Source of the DNA: Bacilli bacterium
GTDB lineage: Bacteria > Bacillota_I > Bacilli_A > RF39 > UBA660
NCBI GenBank assembly: GCA_017459965.1
Contig: JAFUBW010000014.1
Coordinates: 263,174-327,173 of the forward strand
Direction of reading: 5' to 3'
Length of the DNA stretch: 64,000 bases
Positions within the stretch are counted from its first letter, which is position 1; each line of letters begins with the position of its first letter. The notes under the pieces were generated by a model, which saw nothing but the letters and a program-made list of their open reading frames with translations, did not search any database and was not told the DNA's origin. Below are positions 1 to 9,026 of this stretch, piece after piece. Made by a program: the position numbers and the translations under genes.

Positions 1-659
1 ATAGGTACTAATGATACATTTTTCTTTTTTATAAGTGCACCAAATCCATTTATACCATAAAATTTATGTGGGGCGATTGTCATTAAATTAACATTTGTTA
101 AATCTATATCTACTTTACCAATGGCTTGTGAAGCATCTGTATGAAAAAATGTATTTGGATATTCCTTTAATAACTTTCCTATTTCTTCAATAGGTTGTTT
201 TAAACCTATTTCACTATCAACTGCAATTATACTAACTAATATTGTATCTTCTCTTATCATATTTTTAAGTTCTTCTATATTAATAAGTCCATCTTCTTTT
301 ACTGGTACTACATCTACTTCAAAACCTAAAGATTGCATAACTGAAAGAGGTGCAGTAATTGAATTATGTTCAAGTGGTGAAGTTATTATATGTTTTCCTT
401 TTGATTTATATCTTTCACATATACCTTTAATTGCTAAATTATTAGATTCACTAGCACCTGATGTATAAATTATTTCTTCAGGTAAAACATTAAATATTTT
501 AGCAATATTTTCTGTTGATTTATCTATTATTTCTTTTGCTTCTTTTCCAAGTTTATGTTCTGCATTTGGGTTTGCAAAGTATTTTTTGTTTGCTTCATAA
601 AAAACATCTAATACTTCATTATCTACTGGTGCATTAGCTGCATAATCTAAATATACCAT
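1..659 (-). CDS. Cysteine desulfurase, NifS/IscS family (3' end cut by window edge)
   Basis: I translated this from the minus strand from the ATG at 657-659 (MVYLDYAANAPVDNEVLD). About 219 residues are present and the rest runs off the left edge. It shows the class V aminotransferase pattern of NifS/IscS: an N-terminal LDYAANAP, a TSGASESNN segment, a PLEHNS segment, a HTDASQAIG strand and a PLP-lysine loop APHKFYG. The family takes sulfur from cysteine for Fe-S clusters and thiolated tRNA. The catalytic cysteine loop lies outside the window, so activity cannot be judged. The gene follows the 121-aa gene upstream after a two-base gap, with GGAGATG as ribosome site, so the two are probably co-transcribed. 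Confidence 0.85.
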   Translation of the reverse strand, partial: MVYLDYAANAPVDNEVLDVFYEANKKYFANPNAEHKLGKEAKEIIDKSTENIAKIFNVLPEEIIYTSGASESNNLAIKGICERYKSKGKHIITSPLEHNSITAPLSVMQSLGFEVDVVPVKEDGLINIEELKNMIREDTILVSIIAVDSEIGLKQPIEEIGKLLKEYPNTFFHTDASQAIGKVDIDLTNVNLMTIAPHKFYGINGFGALIKKKNVSLVP

Positions 660-661
660 TG

Positions 662-1027
662 TTACATCTCCTTTATTAAATTTTTTTCTTTTCTTTTAAA
701 AATTTCTAAATCACACAATTTATTCATTTCACTATTATAATTATATATAATCGTATTAATATTAGAAAAATCATCAGCATTATAAAACGGATAATATAAT
801 TTTCCATAATTATCATCAAGTACTACTACATAATTTAAAATAAATTCGTCATTAACTAAAGTTATATTAATTTTCATATATATACTATCATATAACTGTT
901 TTATAAAAATATATTCATAACTCTTTTTAATACCATCTTTATATTCTCTTTTACTAAATTTATTATTAATTAATAATTCATCCGTAATATTATCAGATAA
1001 GATATATTTATTAATATTTATTCTCAT
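662..1027 (-). CDS. Hypothetical 121-aa protein
   Basis: Not recognised. It is a soluble-looking, charged protein (MRININKYILSDNI...) with no signal peptide or membrane segment. AGAGGTGATATT precedes the ATG. It ends two bases before the cysteine desulfurase start, and the ribosome site of that gene lies in its last codons, so the pair is probably translated from one message. The link to Fe-S or sulfur transfer is context only. Confidence 0.7.
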   Translation of the reverse strand: MRININKYILSDNITDELLINNKFSKREYKDGIKKSYEYIFIKQLYDSIYMKINITLVNDEFILNYVVVLDDNYGKLYYPFYNADDFSNINTIIYNYNSEMNKLCDLEIFKRKEKNLIKEM

Positions 1028-1070
1028 AATATCACCTCTTAAATATATTTTAATTATATCATAATAAGAA

Positions 1071-1094
1071 AAAAATACCTATAAGGTATTTTAA
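1071..1094 (-). terminator. Intrinsic terminator of the thioredoxin-like operon
   Basis: The stem AAAATACCT / AGGTATTTT has a three-base loop and is followed on the minus strand by a U-run. It covers the stop codon of the lipoprotein gene. The A-run on the other side would let it act both ways. Confidence 0.7.
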
Positions 1095-1789
1095 CATTGT
1101 TTTTGTTTAGTGCAAACAGTTTTATTTTCAGTTACACATTTAATAACACATTTAAAATCATTATATGTTTCTTTAATCATTTCATCAGTCAATTTCATGT
1201 AAGGATCAGTTTGTTTTTTAGAAATACCTGTAGTCATTTTAGTTGCCTTACCATTTACTACTGATACTACATTAGGTGCATATATTCTTTTTTCATTAGT
1301 TTCTATTTTTTTATTTTCTTCATCAGTTAAATTATAATCATCAAGTACATCATTTAAATATGTAAGTAACTTATAATAATCATCTGTTCCTTTTTTATCT
1401 GTTACTACATTACCTTTTTCATCTATTTTTAATGTATCTCTAATATCAAGTACATCGACATAATATATTGTATCTAATTCTTGATCTTTTGCTACATCTA
1501 TAAGTGTAGGTACTACACTTCTACACCAAGGACATTTATTAAATCCAAAATATACAACAAATGATTCTTTATTATCCATCATTTTTATAATGTCTCCAGC
1601 ACTCTTATAAATAAATGGATTATTCTTATCTATTTTTATATTTCTAACCTTTTGATCATTTATTTTAGTATTATTTAAACTTTCATATTCTACTTTAAAT
1701 TTATATGCATCTGAATTTTTATCGACACAACTAGTTAGAATAAAAATACTAAATATAGCTATTAAAACTACTAATATCTTATTTTTCAT
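1091..1789 (-). CDS. Thioredoxin-like lipoprotein with CPWC motif
   Basis: A 232-aa exported protein. It has a signal peptide with lipobox LTSC (lipidated Cys21), then a thioredoxin fold with redox motif CPWC at residues 86-89 inside YFGFNKCPWC. The family carries out thiol-disulfide exchange or holds thiols outside the membrane. The Cys-rich C-terminus (IKCVTENKTVCTKQKQC) adds several possible disulfides. Its start overlaps the end of the upstream CGYC protein gene by 11 bases, so the two are translationally coupled and probably form a redox pair. The partner substrates are unknown. Confidence 0.8.
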   Translation of the reverse strand: MKNKILVVLIAIFSIFILTSCVDKNSDAYKFKVEYESLNNTKINDQKVRNIKIDKNNPFIYKSAGDIIKMMDNKESFVVYFGFNKCPWCRSVVPTLIDVAKDQELDTIYYVDVLDIRDTLKIDEKGNVVTDKKGTDDYYKLLTYLNDVLDDYNLTDEENKKIETNEKRIYAPNVVSVVNGKATKMTTGISKKQTDPYMKLTDEMIKETYNDFKCVIKCVTENKTVCTKQKQC

Positions 1790-2447
1790 TTTTCTTTTTA
1801 CCTTTTTCTAAAACTTCTATTCTTTCTTCTAATATAGATATTTTATTTTTATTAACAAAATATACTATAATAGCTGATACAGCAGATATAATAACGCTAA
1901 ATACAGCAAGAAAAGCAAATGTACTATCATAATCTTTTTCTTTTGTATTTGTTCCATCATTATATTCTTTCATTACATCGTATCTATCTTCTTTTTTAGT
2001 TTCATATAATTCTTTAATCGAAGCTTTTATATCTTCATCATAACTTTCTGTATAACCATTAAATACTTTATCACCTATAATTACAAATGGTACACCTTCT
2101 GCTTTTTCATTCATAAATGAAGCAACATTTTGCATAAGTTCTGCATTATCTGCATCATTCCATACTTCATAAGTTTCTACTTTAAAATATTTACCATAAT
2201 CATCAACAATACTATTCATAAAAGTTAAGAATTTTTTACAATATCCACATCCTTTACCTCTAAACATATAAATAGTTATTTGATCATCATTTTCTTTATA
2301 ATTAGAAAAATCATGGTCTATTGCTTCTTCTGTTAAAGCTTCATCAAGATTTAATGTATTATATGTTTTTTCTTCTGCAAATATAGTTGTTGGTAAAACA
2401 AATAAAACCATTAATATTACAATTAGTAATCTCTTTATATTTTTCAT
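1779..2447 (-). CDS. Membrane-anchored thioredoxin/glutaredoxin-like protein with CGYC motif
   Basis: A 222-aa protein with an N-terminal signal sequence ending near TTIFAEE and an extracytoplasmic thioredoxin-like domain. The redox motif CGYC is at residues 67-70, and a cis-proline-type loop GVPFVIIGD follows. A C-terminal transmembrane helix is followed by a short charged tail. This layout suggests a membrane-tethered disulfide carrier. It is first in a two-gene operon with the CPWC lipoprotein and overlaps it by 11 bases. No integral quinone-linked partner (DsbB/VKOR/CcdA) is visible nearby. Confidence 0.75.
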   Translation of the reverse strand: MKNIKRLLIVILMVLFVLPTTIFAEEKTYNTLNLDEALTEEAIDHDFSNYKENDDQITIYMFRGKGCGYCKKFLTFMNSIVDDYGKYFKVETYEVWNDADNAELMQNVASFMNEKAEGVPFVIIGDKVFNGYTESYDEDIKASIKELYETKKEDRYDVMKEYNDGTNTKEKDYDSTFAFLAVFSVIISAVSAIIVYFVNKNKISILEERIEVLEKGKKKNEK

Positions 2448-2520
2448 ATTATACTTCCTTTCTTATTTACTAACAAAATAATTATATCACAATTAAAAAA
2501 AAGAAATCAATATATAAGAT

Positions 2521-2706
2521 TTATTTTATATCTTTATCTACTATTTTAAAACTAAAATTATATCCATCATCTGTTGATATATAAAATGTATTATCTCTAT
2601 AAATATTTTCTCTTATTTGAGGACTTTCTATTAAATATAGATATTCTTCCACCGTTAATAAATATTTTTTCTTTTTTAGATATTGTTTAATTTCTTCACT
2701 ATACAT
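2521..2706 (-). CDS. Hypothetical 61-aa protein
   Basis: A small soluble protein beginning MYSEEIKQYLKKKKYLL. I chose the ATG at 2704-2706 rather than the upstream in-frame ATG because AAAGGTGATTTT sits directly before it. No recognised domain. It lies alone between the thioredoxin-like operon and tag. Confidence 0.55.
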   Translation of the reverse strand: MYSEEIKQYLKKKKYLLTVEEYLYLIESPQIRENIYRDNTFYISTDDGYNFSFKIVDKDIK

Positions 2707-2735
2707 AAAATCACCTTTATATATTATATTCAAAT

Positions 2736-2761
2736 AAAAAAAAAGAGTTTAATTAACTCTT
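2736..2761 (-). terminator. Terminator at the end of tag
   Basis: The hairpin AAGAGTT / AACTCTT overlaps the tag stop codon and is followed by a U-run on the minus strand. Confidence 0.65.
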
Positions 2762-3301
2762 ATATAAATAGCAATCTTTGCTATGAGAATTAATTATACC
2801 TATTGCCTGAAGATATGAATAAATAATTATTGTTCCAACAAATTTCATACCTCTTTTTTGTAAATCATTAGATATAATATCAGAAAGTTCATTACTAGTT
2901 ACATTATAATCTTCATATATTACTTTGTTATTAGTAAATGACCAAATATAATTATTAAATGAACCATATTCTTTTTGTATATTTTTAAATATTTTACTAT
3001 TATTGATTGATGCATTTATTTTTAATTTATTTCTAATAATATCTTTGTTATTTATAAGTTCATTTATTTTATCTTGACCATAATTAATAATTTTATTAAT
3101 GTCAAAATTATCATATGCTTTATTAAACGATTCTCTTTTATTTAATATACATTCCCATGATAAACCTGCTTGAAATGATTCAAGTATTAAGAGTTCATAT
3201 AATTTTTTATCGTTATGATTTTCTTTTCCCCATTCTTCATCATGATATTTTACATATAATGGATTATTTAAATTTACCCAATTACATCTTTTTATATTCA
3301 T
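2753..3301 (-). CDS. tag: DNA-3-methyladenine glycosylase I
   Basis: A 182-aa protein of usual Tag length. It removes 3-methyladenine from alkylated DNA and starts base-excision repair. Visible features are the HhH-type glycosylase core LILESFQAGLSW with the family's key Glu (Glu41), and the Zn-binding set of E. coli Tag: Cys6, His20 in YHDEEWG, and His173/Cys177 in SHSKDC. AGGAAATTATT precedes the ATG. Its 5' end overlaps the 62-aa membrane protein gene by 20 bases. Confidence 0.93.
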   Translation of the reverse strand: MNIKRCNWVNLNNPLYVKYHDEEWGKENHNDKKLYELLILESFQAGLSWECILNKRESFNKAYDNFDINKIINYGQDKINELINNKDIIRNKLKINASINNSKIFKNIQKEYGSFNNYIWSFTNNKVIYEDYNVTSNELSDIISNDLQKRGMKFVGTIIIYSYLQAIGIINSHSKDCYLYKS

Positions 3302-3470
3302 AATAATTTCCTAATAATATTAATATATTACATATTAGTATTATAGTCCAGAATACTGAAAATCTTTTAATTAATACCAATTCTAATATTAAACATATTA
3401 AACTAATTGCTATACCTATCAAACTAATTATAACACTATATCTTATTTTTGATTTTTCTTCTTCTCTCAT
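3282..3470 (-). CDS. Small two-helix membrane protein
   Basis: A 62-aa protein with a charged N-terminus (MREEEKSKIR) and two hydrophobic helices. Family not recognised. It lies between the GH25 lysozyme lipoprotein and tag, overlapping tag by 20 bases and only 3 bases after the lysozyme gene, so it belongs to that transcription unit. Confidence 0.6.
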   Translation of the reverse strand: MREEEKSKIRYSVIISLIGIAISLICLILELVLIKRFSVFWTIILICNILILLGNYYEYKKM

Positions 3471-3473
3471 ATT

Positions 3474-4676
3474 TTACTCCTTATAATAAATATCTATATC
3501 TACTGGTGTATCAATACCATCTATTTTACCATTACTTGCCATTTGCCACATTATATATTTTCCTTCATATGAAGTTTTATCTGTATAATGTGCAAGCCAA
3601 ACATTATATGTATCATTAAACATCCATACATTATTTAGATAATTCATACTACTATATAGCATAGTATCATATCCATATTTTTTCATTTGTTTATCAAATG
3701 TTAAATACACATTAGTTATATCATACATACTTACATTATATTTAGAAATACTATCCCAATTTTCCCAATCAAATACTACTGGAAAATCTAATTTTTTAGT
3801 ATTTAATATTTTATTTGTCCAATTTGCATGTTCAAGAGCTTTTTCTTTTGTAGTGGCAGTTGTGTAAATATATACTCCTACCTTTAAACCAGCTTTTTTG
3901 GCATTCTTTATATTATTTCTATAATAAGTATCTTCTGATATATCTTTATCAATATCAGTATTAACACCCATTCTTATTATTACAAATTCACATCCTGCAT
4001 CTTTTACTTTTTTAAAATCTATATCTTTCTGCCATTTTGATACATCTATACCTATCATTGTTTTTTTATTTTTATAATTTTTTACTACATCCGAAAAATT
4101 TAAATATTCTATATTATCGTTATTAATATTTTCATTAGAAGAATTATTTTCTATCTTTTCAATTATATTAACTGTAAAATCTTTATCACTTACATTATTA
4201 CTGCTATCTTCAAGTACATATTTTAAATTATATGTACCAACAACATTATAATTAATGTCCCCTTCTATATAACATTTTACTTTACTATCATAATTATCTA
4301 TATAACTAATTTTATCACAAAAGTCTACATCTTCATCTTTATAGATTGTTAATGTTGAAGATGCATTTAAAAATTTAGGTTTAGTTGTATCTACTACATT
4401 ATAATTAACATCATATTTATATTCTCTTTTTTTATTTTTATATGTATAAATAATAGTTACTTTATTCTTACCTATTTTAGTAGTTTTTAATATATCTTTT
4501 TTATTTATTATTTTAGTATTTGTATCTTCAATTAAATCTTTTAATTGTATATTTTGACTATATATTTCATATGTTTTATCATTTGTTTTTATATATGCAT
4601 CTTTAGGCATTTTATATGGATCATAAGAACACCCACATATAAATAAAATTAATAATATTGATATTATTTTTTTCAT
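3474..4676 (-). CDS. GH25 lysozyme-like lipoprotein with an Ig-like domain
   Basis: The start at 4674-4676 (MKKIISILLILFICGCSYD) follows AAGGAGACTAAT and gives a lipoprotein signal with lipobox FICGC. The longer frame adds a useless extension. The protein is about 400 aa. The middle part resembles DUF5011-type bacterial Ig-like repeats (DTTKPKF...GTYNLKYVLEDSSNN). The C-terminal part is a glycoside hydrolase family 25 muramidase: IGIDVSKWQ at the start of the barrel and FPVVFDWENW with the catalytic Asp/Glu pair. It is likely anchored outside the membrane and cuts peptidoglycan. Confidence 0.88.
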   Translation of the reverse strand: MKKIISILLILFICGCSYDPYKMPKDAYIKTNDKTYEIYSQNIQLKDLIEDTNTKIINKKDILKTTKIGKNKVTIIYTYKNKKREYKYDVNYNVVDTTKPKFLNASSTLTIYKDEDVDFCDKISYIDNYDSKVKCYIEGDINYNVVGTYNLKYVLEDSSNNVSDKDFTVNIIEKIENNSSNENINNDNIEYLNFSDVVKNYKNKKTMIGIDVSKWQKDIDFKKVKDAGCEFVIIRMGVNTDIDKDISEDTYYRNNIKNAKKAGLKVGVYIYTTATTKEKALEHANWTNKILNTKKLDFPVVFDWENWDSISKYNVSMYDITNVYLTFDKQMKKYGYDTMLYSSMNYLNNVWMFNDTYNVWLAHYTDKTSYEGKYIMWQMASNGKIDGIDTPVDIDIYYKE

Positions 4677-4686
4677 ATTAGTCTCC

Positions 4687-5082
4687 TTATAATATTTTTT
4701 TATTATCATCTTCGATTAGCATAATACTTTTCTCTTTTAAGTCATATATTAGATTCCATATATCATCAGATGGATATTTTTTTTGCTTATTAATAAGTAA
4801 AAACAAATGATTCCATGCATTATATAAATCTTTATCAATAACTTCTATTCTATGAAGAAGTTCGTGACTTTTTTTACCTAAATATGCCCCATTTTCTATA
4901 GTAGCATCATCATTTTTATTTTCTTTTCTTAAGGTTTCTGCTTTTTTTATATGATGATAACTTGGTTTATTTTCTTGTGTTATCCTAAAACCCATCCAAT
5001 CAATATATTGACAATTCTTTTGATAATATATTATTTTCATTTGTTTTAAAATTTCATTATTTAATTTAATTGTTCTTCTCAT
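4687..5082 (-). CDS. Degenerate HNH-endonuclease-like protein
   Basis: A 131-aa soluble protein. The centre reads SYHHIKKAE, then ATIENGAYLGKKSHELLHRIE, an arrangement seen in small HNH-fold proteins of Bacillota (YHHI...NGA.L...SH..LH). It may bind or nick nucleic acid, or be a non-catalytic relative. The assignment rests on motif memory only. It ends 10 bases before the GH25 lipoprotein start and starts just after the 115-aa gene, so it is inside an operon. Confidence 0.5.
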   Translation of the reverse strand: MRRTIKLNNEILKQMKIIYYQKNCQYIDWMGFRITQENKPSYHHIKKAETLRKENKNDDATIENGAYLGKKSHELLHRIEVIDKDLYNAWNHLFLLINKQKKYPSDDIWNLIYDLKEKSIMLIEDDNKKIL

Positions 5083-5087
5083 AGTTC

Positions 5088-5435
5088 CTACATATTCATT
5101 TTTTTATTTTCTTCATCTTCATAAATTATTTCACCAAGCATTGGATCATATACACCTGTTTTTGATTCTGCTGGTTCAAATTGTGGTTTTATCAGTTCTA
5201 ATAATAAATTGCATTCTGATACCTTTTTATTTTCTTGTATAAGTTTTTCTAAATAACCTAAGACTGCAGCCATAGAAAGACTACTACTTATTTTAAGTTC
5301 TTCCTTAAAGTTATTTAATGTTTCTTCATTTGGATTATCTAAATAATCATTTGCTTTAATTGCTAATTTAAAATTACCTTCCATTTCAATAGTATTTTGT
5401 TTCCATGGATTTTTAATATCAAATTCTTTATTCAT
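5088..5435 (-). CDS. Hypothetical 115-aa protein
   Basis: An acidic, mostly helical protein beginning MNKEFDIKNPWKQ. I took the ATG at 5433-5435, which is preceded by AGAGGTGTGTTT; the longer frame starts at the GTG inside that ribosome site. No known domain. It is in the same run of genes as the HNH-like protein. Confidence 0.6.
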   Translation of the reverse strand: MNKEFDIKNPWKQNTIEMEGNFKLAIKANDYLDNPNEETLNNFKEELKISSSLSMAAVLGYLEKLIQENKKVSECNLLLELIKPQFEPAESKTGVYDPMLGEIIYEDEENKKMNM

Positions 5436-5468
5436 AAACACACCTCTTTTATTAATTATAACATACTT

Positions 5469-6287
5469 TTATAATTTACTATGTTCAAATTTATATATAT
5501 TTACATGTTCTTTATCTATATTATATATGTTAAATTTTTTTAATAAGTCTAATGTAGTCATTTTTTGAGTTAGTACTTTATTAATATTTTTAGTTATTAT
5601 TTTTGGATTTTGTTTATATAAATGGAATAAATTTAATGCATAATAATAACTTGTTAAATATTGACCATATTCATATCTTATAAGATTATATCTATTATCT
5701 ATTTTGGATTTATCTTCTAACTGTCTATAAATATCTTTATGATTTGATAAAAAGGATAATCTGTATTCTTTCCATTTATCATGTAAATCTTTAAATAAGG
5801 TATTGGATACAAGCATTTCATAAAAAATAGGAAGTACTTCAGAAGCTATATCTATTAGTATATATTCATAATAATTTGTATCTTTTAAGGAATGAATTAA
5901 TTCATGTCCTATCCATATTGGAGATAATTCAGACGTTTCACTTGGTACTTTTATTTCTAATACTTTGCCTCTTTTTATTTTATTTGAATCTAAAACATTA
6001 TAGGATATTATAGTTCTTAAATCATTTGCAGGTAAATCATCATATGTATAAAATTCAATCTTATTTACTTTATTAATATACTTTCTATTAAAAACAGTAA
6101 GTGATTTAATACCTTTTTCTATAGCCATATTTATATTCATCGTTTCTAAATTAATTGGTTCATATTTTGTATCTAATGTATCAGATACAAAATCCATAAT
6201 TTGTATTTCATTATTTGATGGAGTAAGAGATCCATATACACTCCTTTTATACATTCGTAAATCAAGATAATCTATTTCTTTTTTCAT
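5469..6287 (-). CDS. Possible HExxH zinc metalloprotease of unknown family
   Basis: About 272 aa, starting at the ATG at 6285-6287 after AGGAAGTGAAAGA. The motif IGHELIHSLKD supplies HExxH, with a glutamate about 20 residues later (ASEVLP) that could be the third zinc ligand. No signal peptide or membrane helix, so it is probably cytoplasmic. The family was not recognised, and the metalloprotease call rests on this motif alone. Neighbours (HerA-like ATPase, small hypotheticals) give no function. Confidence 0.5.
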   Translation of the reverse strand: MKKEIDYLDLRMYKRSVYGSLTPSNNEIQIMDFVSDTLDTKYEPINLETMNINMAIEKGIKSLTVFNRKYINKVNKIEFYTYDDLPANDLRTIISYNVLDSNKIKRGKVLEIKVPSETSELSPIWIGHELIHSLKDTNYYEYILIDIASEVLPIFYEMLVSNTLFKDLHDKWKEYRLSFLSNHKDIYRQLEDKSKIDNRYNLIRYEYGQYLTSYYYALNLFHLYKQNPKIITKNINKVLTQKMTTLDLLKKFNIYNIDKEHVNIYKFEHSKL

Positions 6288-6346
6288 TCTTTCACTTCCT
6301 ATAAAATTGTTCATTATTTTACCATATATACTATATATAGTAAAGA

Positions 6347-6370
6347 AAAAGTAATCTAATGATTACTTTT
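6347..6370 (-). terminator. Terminator of the HerA-like gene
   Basis: The hairpin AAAAGTAATC / GATTACTTTT with loop TAAT covers the stop codon at 6363. Confidence 0.7.
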
Positions 6371-7850
6371 TAAATGATTTAAATATTGCATTTATTAATT
6401 TAGTTATTAATCTTCCTTCAACTCTACTTGCAACTCTCTTTCCTACTTTTAAATAAGGATTATTTCTTCTTTTTCTTTCTTCTTCTTTTCTTTTTTTCTC
6501 TTGTTCTTTTAGATTTTTTTCTTCTTCTTTTTGTTTTTGTATTATTTCTTTTTCTTTATTTTTTTCTTCATTAATTTTTGTTATTTTTTCATTTGCAGAT
6601 TCATCATCTATATCTTCAAAATATTTATCATAATACTTACTATTATTAATAATTCTCATTCTAGATGTTTCATCTAGTACACCTATCATACTTTGAGGTG
6701 GGAGTATCATAACTCTTTGAGCGATTTCAGGTTCTCCTTTTTCGTTTTGAAAACTAACTATTGCTTCACCTGTACCAAGTTCTAATATTGTATCATATGT
6801 TTTAAATTCTGGATTTACTCTAAATGAATCAGCTGCTGCTTTTGCAATTTTTTGTTCTGCTGGGGTATATGCTCTTAAATTATGTTGTACTCTATTACCT
6901 AATTGTTCTAATATACTACCAGGAATATCAGTTGTATAATGAGTTATAAAGTATAAACCTATTCCTTTTGATCTAATTAATCTTACAATTTTATCAATTT
7001 GTTTTAATCTAAACGAAGGCATCTCTCTAAATAAGAAATATGCTTCATCAAAGAAGAATACAATTTTTGGTTTATCTATATCACCTACTTCAGGCATGCT
7101 ATTATAAAGTTTAGTAAGTAAACATAGCATAACTGCAGAATATAAATCTGGATTTTTATATAGTTCTACAGCATCAAGAATATTAATTACACCTCTACCA
7201 TCTTCTAATACTGTTACCCAATCTTTTATATCAAGTTCTGGCTCTCCAAAAAACTTATTTAATCCTTGATTTTCTAAAGTAGTTAAACTTCTAAGTATAA
7301 CTCCAATACTTTGAGTAGTAATATTACCATAATCTAATGTATAATTTTTTCTATTTTCTCCAATATAGTTTAAAGCACTTTTTAAATCTTTTAAATCATC
7401 TAATTCTAAATTTTCATCTTCTGCGATTTTAAAAAGTAAATTTAAAATACCTTCTTGTGCTTCAGAAAGTCCAAGCATCAAAGATAAAATATCAGGCCCT
7501 ACTTCAGATACTTTAAATCTAATTGGTAATCCTTTTTCTCTATAAACATCCCAAAATCTAACTGGATAATCCTTTACTTCAAAATCTACTAATTTTAAAT
7601 TTTCTACTCTTTTTGATATATTTTCATTCATATCACCTTTTTGAGCTGTACCTGAAAGATCTCCTTTTACATCTGCCATAAAAACTGGTACACCTGCATC
7701 TGAAAAACTTTCAGCCATAACTTTAGATGTTATTGTTTTACCTGTTCCAGAAGCTCCTGTAATAAGACCATGTCTATTTGCTTTTTCTAAAAGTAAATAA
7801 CTTTCTTCTTTTTCATTTTTACCTACTAATATTTTATTATTAATATACAT
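6363..7850 (-). CDS. HerA-like ATPase, DUF853 (YjgR) family
   Basis: A 495-aa P-loop ATPase close in length to E. coli YjgR (about 500 aa). Walker A is GASGTGKT at residues 32-39. The Walker B region reads KIVFFFDEAYFLF, and the family segment SEAQEGILNLLF is present. Distant relatives HerA/FtsK pump DNA, but the role of DUF853 proteins is not established. Residues about 415-470 are a Lys/Glu-rich coiled-coil tail (KEKEIIQKQKEEEKNLKEQE). TAGGAGGTAACAT precedes the ATG. Confidence 0.88.
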   Translation of the reverse strand: MYINNKILVGKNEKEESYLLLEKANRHGLITGASGTGKTITSKVMAESFSDAGVPVFMADVKGDLSGTAQKGDMNENISKRVENLKLVDFEVKDYPVRFWDVYREKGLPIRFKVSEVGPDILSLMLGLSEAQEGILNLLFKIAEDENLELDDLKDLKSALNYIGENRKNYTLDYGNITTQSIGVILRSLTTLENQGLNKFFGEPELDIKDWVTVLEDGRGVINILDAVELYKNPDLYSAVMLCLLTKLYNSMPEVGDIDKPKIVFFFDEAYFLFREMPSFRLKQIDKIVRLIRSKGIGLYFITHYTTDIPGSILEQLGNRVQHNLRAYTPAEQKIAKAAADSFRVNPEFKTYDTILELGTGEAIVSFQNEKGEPEIAQRVMILPPQSMIGVLDETSRMRIINNSKYYDKYFEDIDDESANEKITKINEEKNKEKEIIQKQKEEEKNLKEQEKKRKEEERKRRNNPYLKVGKRVASRVEGRLITKLINAIFKSFKK

Positions 7851-7865
7851 ATGTTACCTCCTATA

Positions 7866-8966
7866 CTAATCACTAAAATCTGTATCTATTACTATATAAA
7901 AATTATATTTTGAATATTTTTCTTTTAACTCTTTTTTAATTTTTTCTACTATTTCTTCTTCATTAGATTCCTCAAAATTAAAGATTAAATCAAAAGTAAT
8001 ATCATTTTCATCTTCGTCTACATAAAAACCATGTATTTGAATTATTGATTTATATTTTTTTATAATACTATTTATATATTGTTTTATTTCTTTATATTTT
8101 CCCTTATCATTAGATGCATATATTCCAATAGTCAATATAATTCCTAATTTATCATATATATCTATAGTTATTTTTCTTGTTAATCCATGTATTTCTTTAG
8201 CTTTCATATTATCATCAACTTGTATATGAGCAGTTGCAATTATTTTATTTGGTCCATAGTTATGAAGTGTTAAATCATATACTCCTTGTACTTCATCATA
8301 TAATAATATCCTTTTTTTTAATTTTTTTATAAGCTCTGGATCTGCTCTTGTACCTATCAAATCATTTATTGTATCAATTAATATATCAATTGATGATTTT
8401 AAAATAAATATTGAAATAATTATACCTAAATATCCCTCTAAACTTATATTAAAAAGTAGACTAATAATAGCAGCGATAAATGTTGAGAATGATAAAAATG
8501 AATCACTTATAGCATCTGCTCCACTAGCAATTAAACTTTTTGAATTTAATTTTTCACCTTGTCTTTTTACATAATTTCCAAATGAGTATTTTACTAATAC
8601 TGCAACAAATATTACAATTAATGAAACTATGGAATATATTGCTTTTTCTGGATGTATAATTTTAAGTAATGATTCTCTAAATGCAGTTATACCGGCAAAA
8701 AGAATTAATAACGCTATTATTATTGAAGAAAAATATTCTACTCTTCCATACCCATATGGATGTTTTTTATCAGGTTTTTTATTAGCAAATTTAGCACCTA
8801 AAATTGTTATTATAGATGATAGTGCATCACTTAAATTATTTATTGCATCTAATGTTATCGCAATTGAATTAGTTATAAATCCAATAATAAGTTTAAATAT
8901 AACTAATAATATATTAACAATTATTCCATCAACACTTATTTTTACTATTTTCTTTAATCTTTCCAT
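7866..8966 (-). CDS. Cation diffusion facilitator (CDF) metal efflux transporter
   Basis: A 366-aa inner-membrane transporter with about six hydrophobic helices, then a cytoplasmic domain. The metal site DAINNLSDA (the two Asp of TM2) and the HPYGYGRVEY loop are typical of CDF proteins that export Zn, Mn, Fe or Co in exchange for protons. The tail after the usual cytoplasmic domain (from KSIIQIHGFY) is a second ferredoxin-like piece. The ion cannot be told from sequence. It lies 15 bases downstream of the HerA-like gene start region. Confidence 0.88.
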   Translation of the reverse strand: MERLKKIVKISVDGIIVNILLVIFKLIIGFITNSIAITLDAINNLSDALSSIITILGAKFANKKPDKKHPYGYGRVEYFSSIIIALLILFAGITAFRESLLKIIHPEKAIYSIVSLIVIFVAVLVKYSFGNYVKRQGEKLNSKSLIASGADAISDSFLSFSTFIAAIISLLFNISLEGYLGIIISIFILKSSIDILIDTINDLIGTRADPELIKKLKKRILLYDEVQGVYDLTLHNYGPNKIIATAHIQVDDNMKAKEIHGLTRKITIDIYDKLGIILTIGIYASNDKGKYKEIKQYINSIIKKYKSIIQIHGFYVDEDENDITFDLIFNFEESNEEEIVEKIKKELKEKYSKYNFYIVIDTDFSD

Positions 8967-9000
8967 ATGATATCACCATTTTTAATAATTATAACATATA

Positions 9001-9026
9001 AAAAGAAGATTTTAAATCTTCTTTTT
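9001..9026 (-). terminator. Terminator of the XRE/DUF2975 unit
   Basis: The near-perfect hairpin AAGAAGATTT / AAATCTTCTT is followed by A-runs or U-runs on both sides. It closes the gene ending at 9026. Confidence 0.65.

Noticed and set aside
8629-8970. A 113-codon plus-strand frame opposite the CDF transporter.
   Set aside because: It is antisense to a well-supported gene and has no domain or ribosome site.
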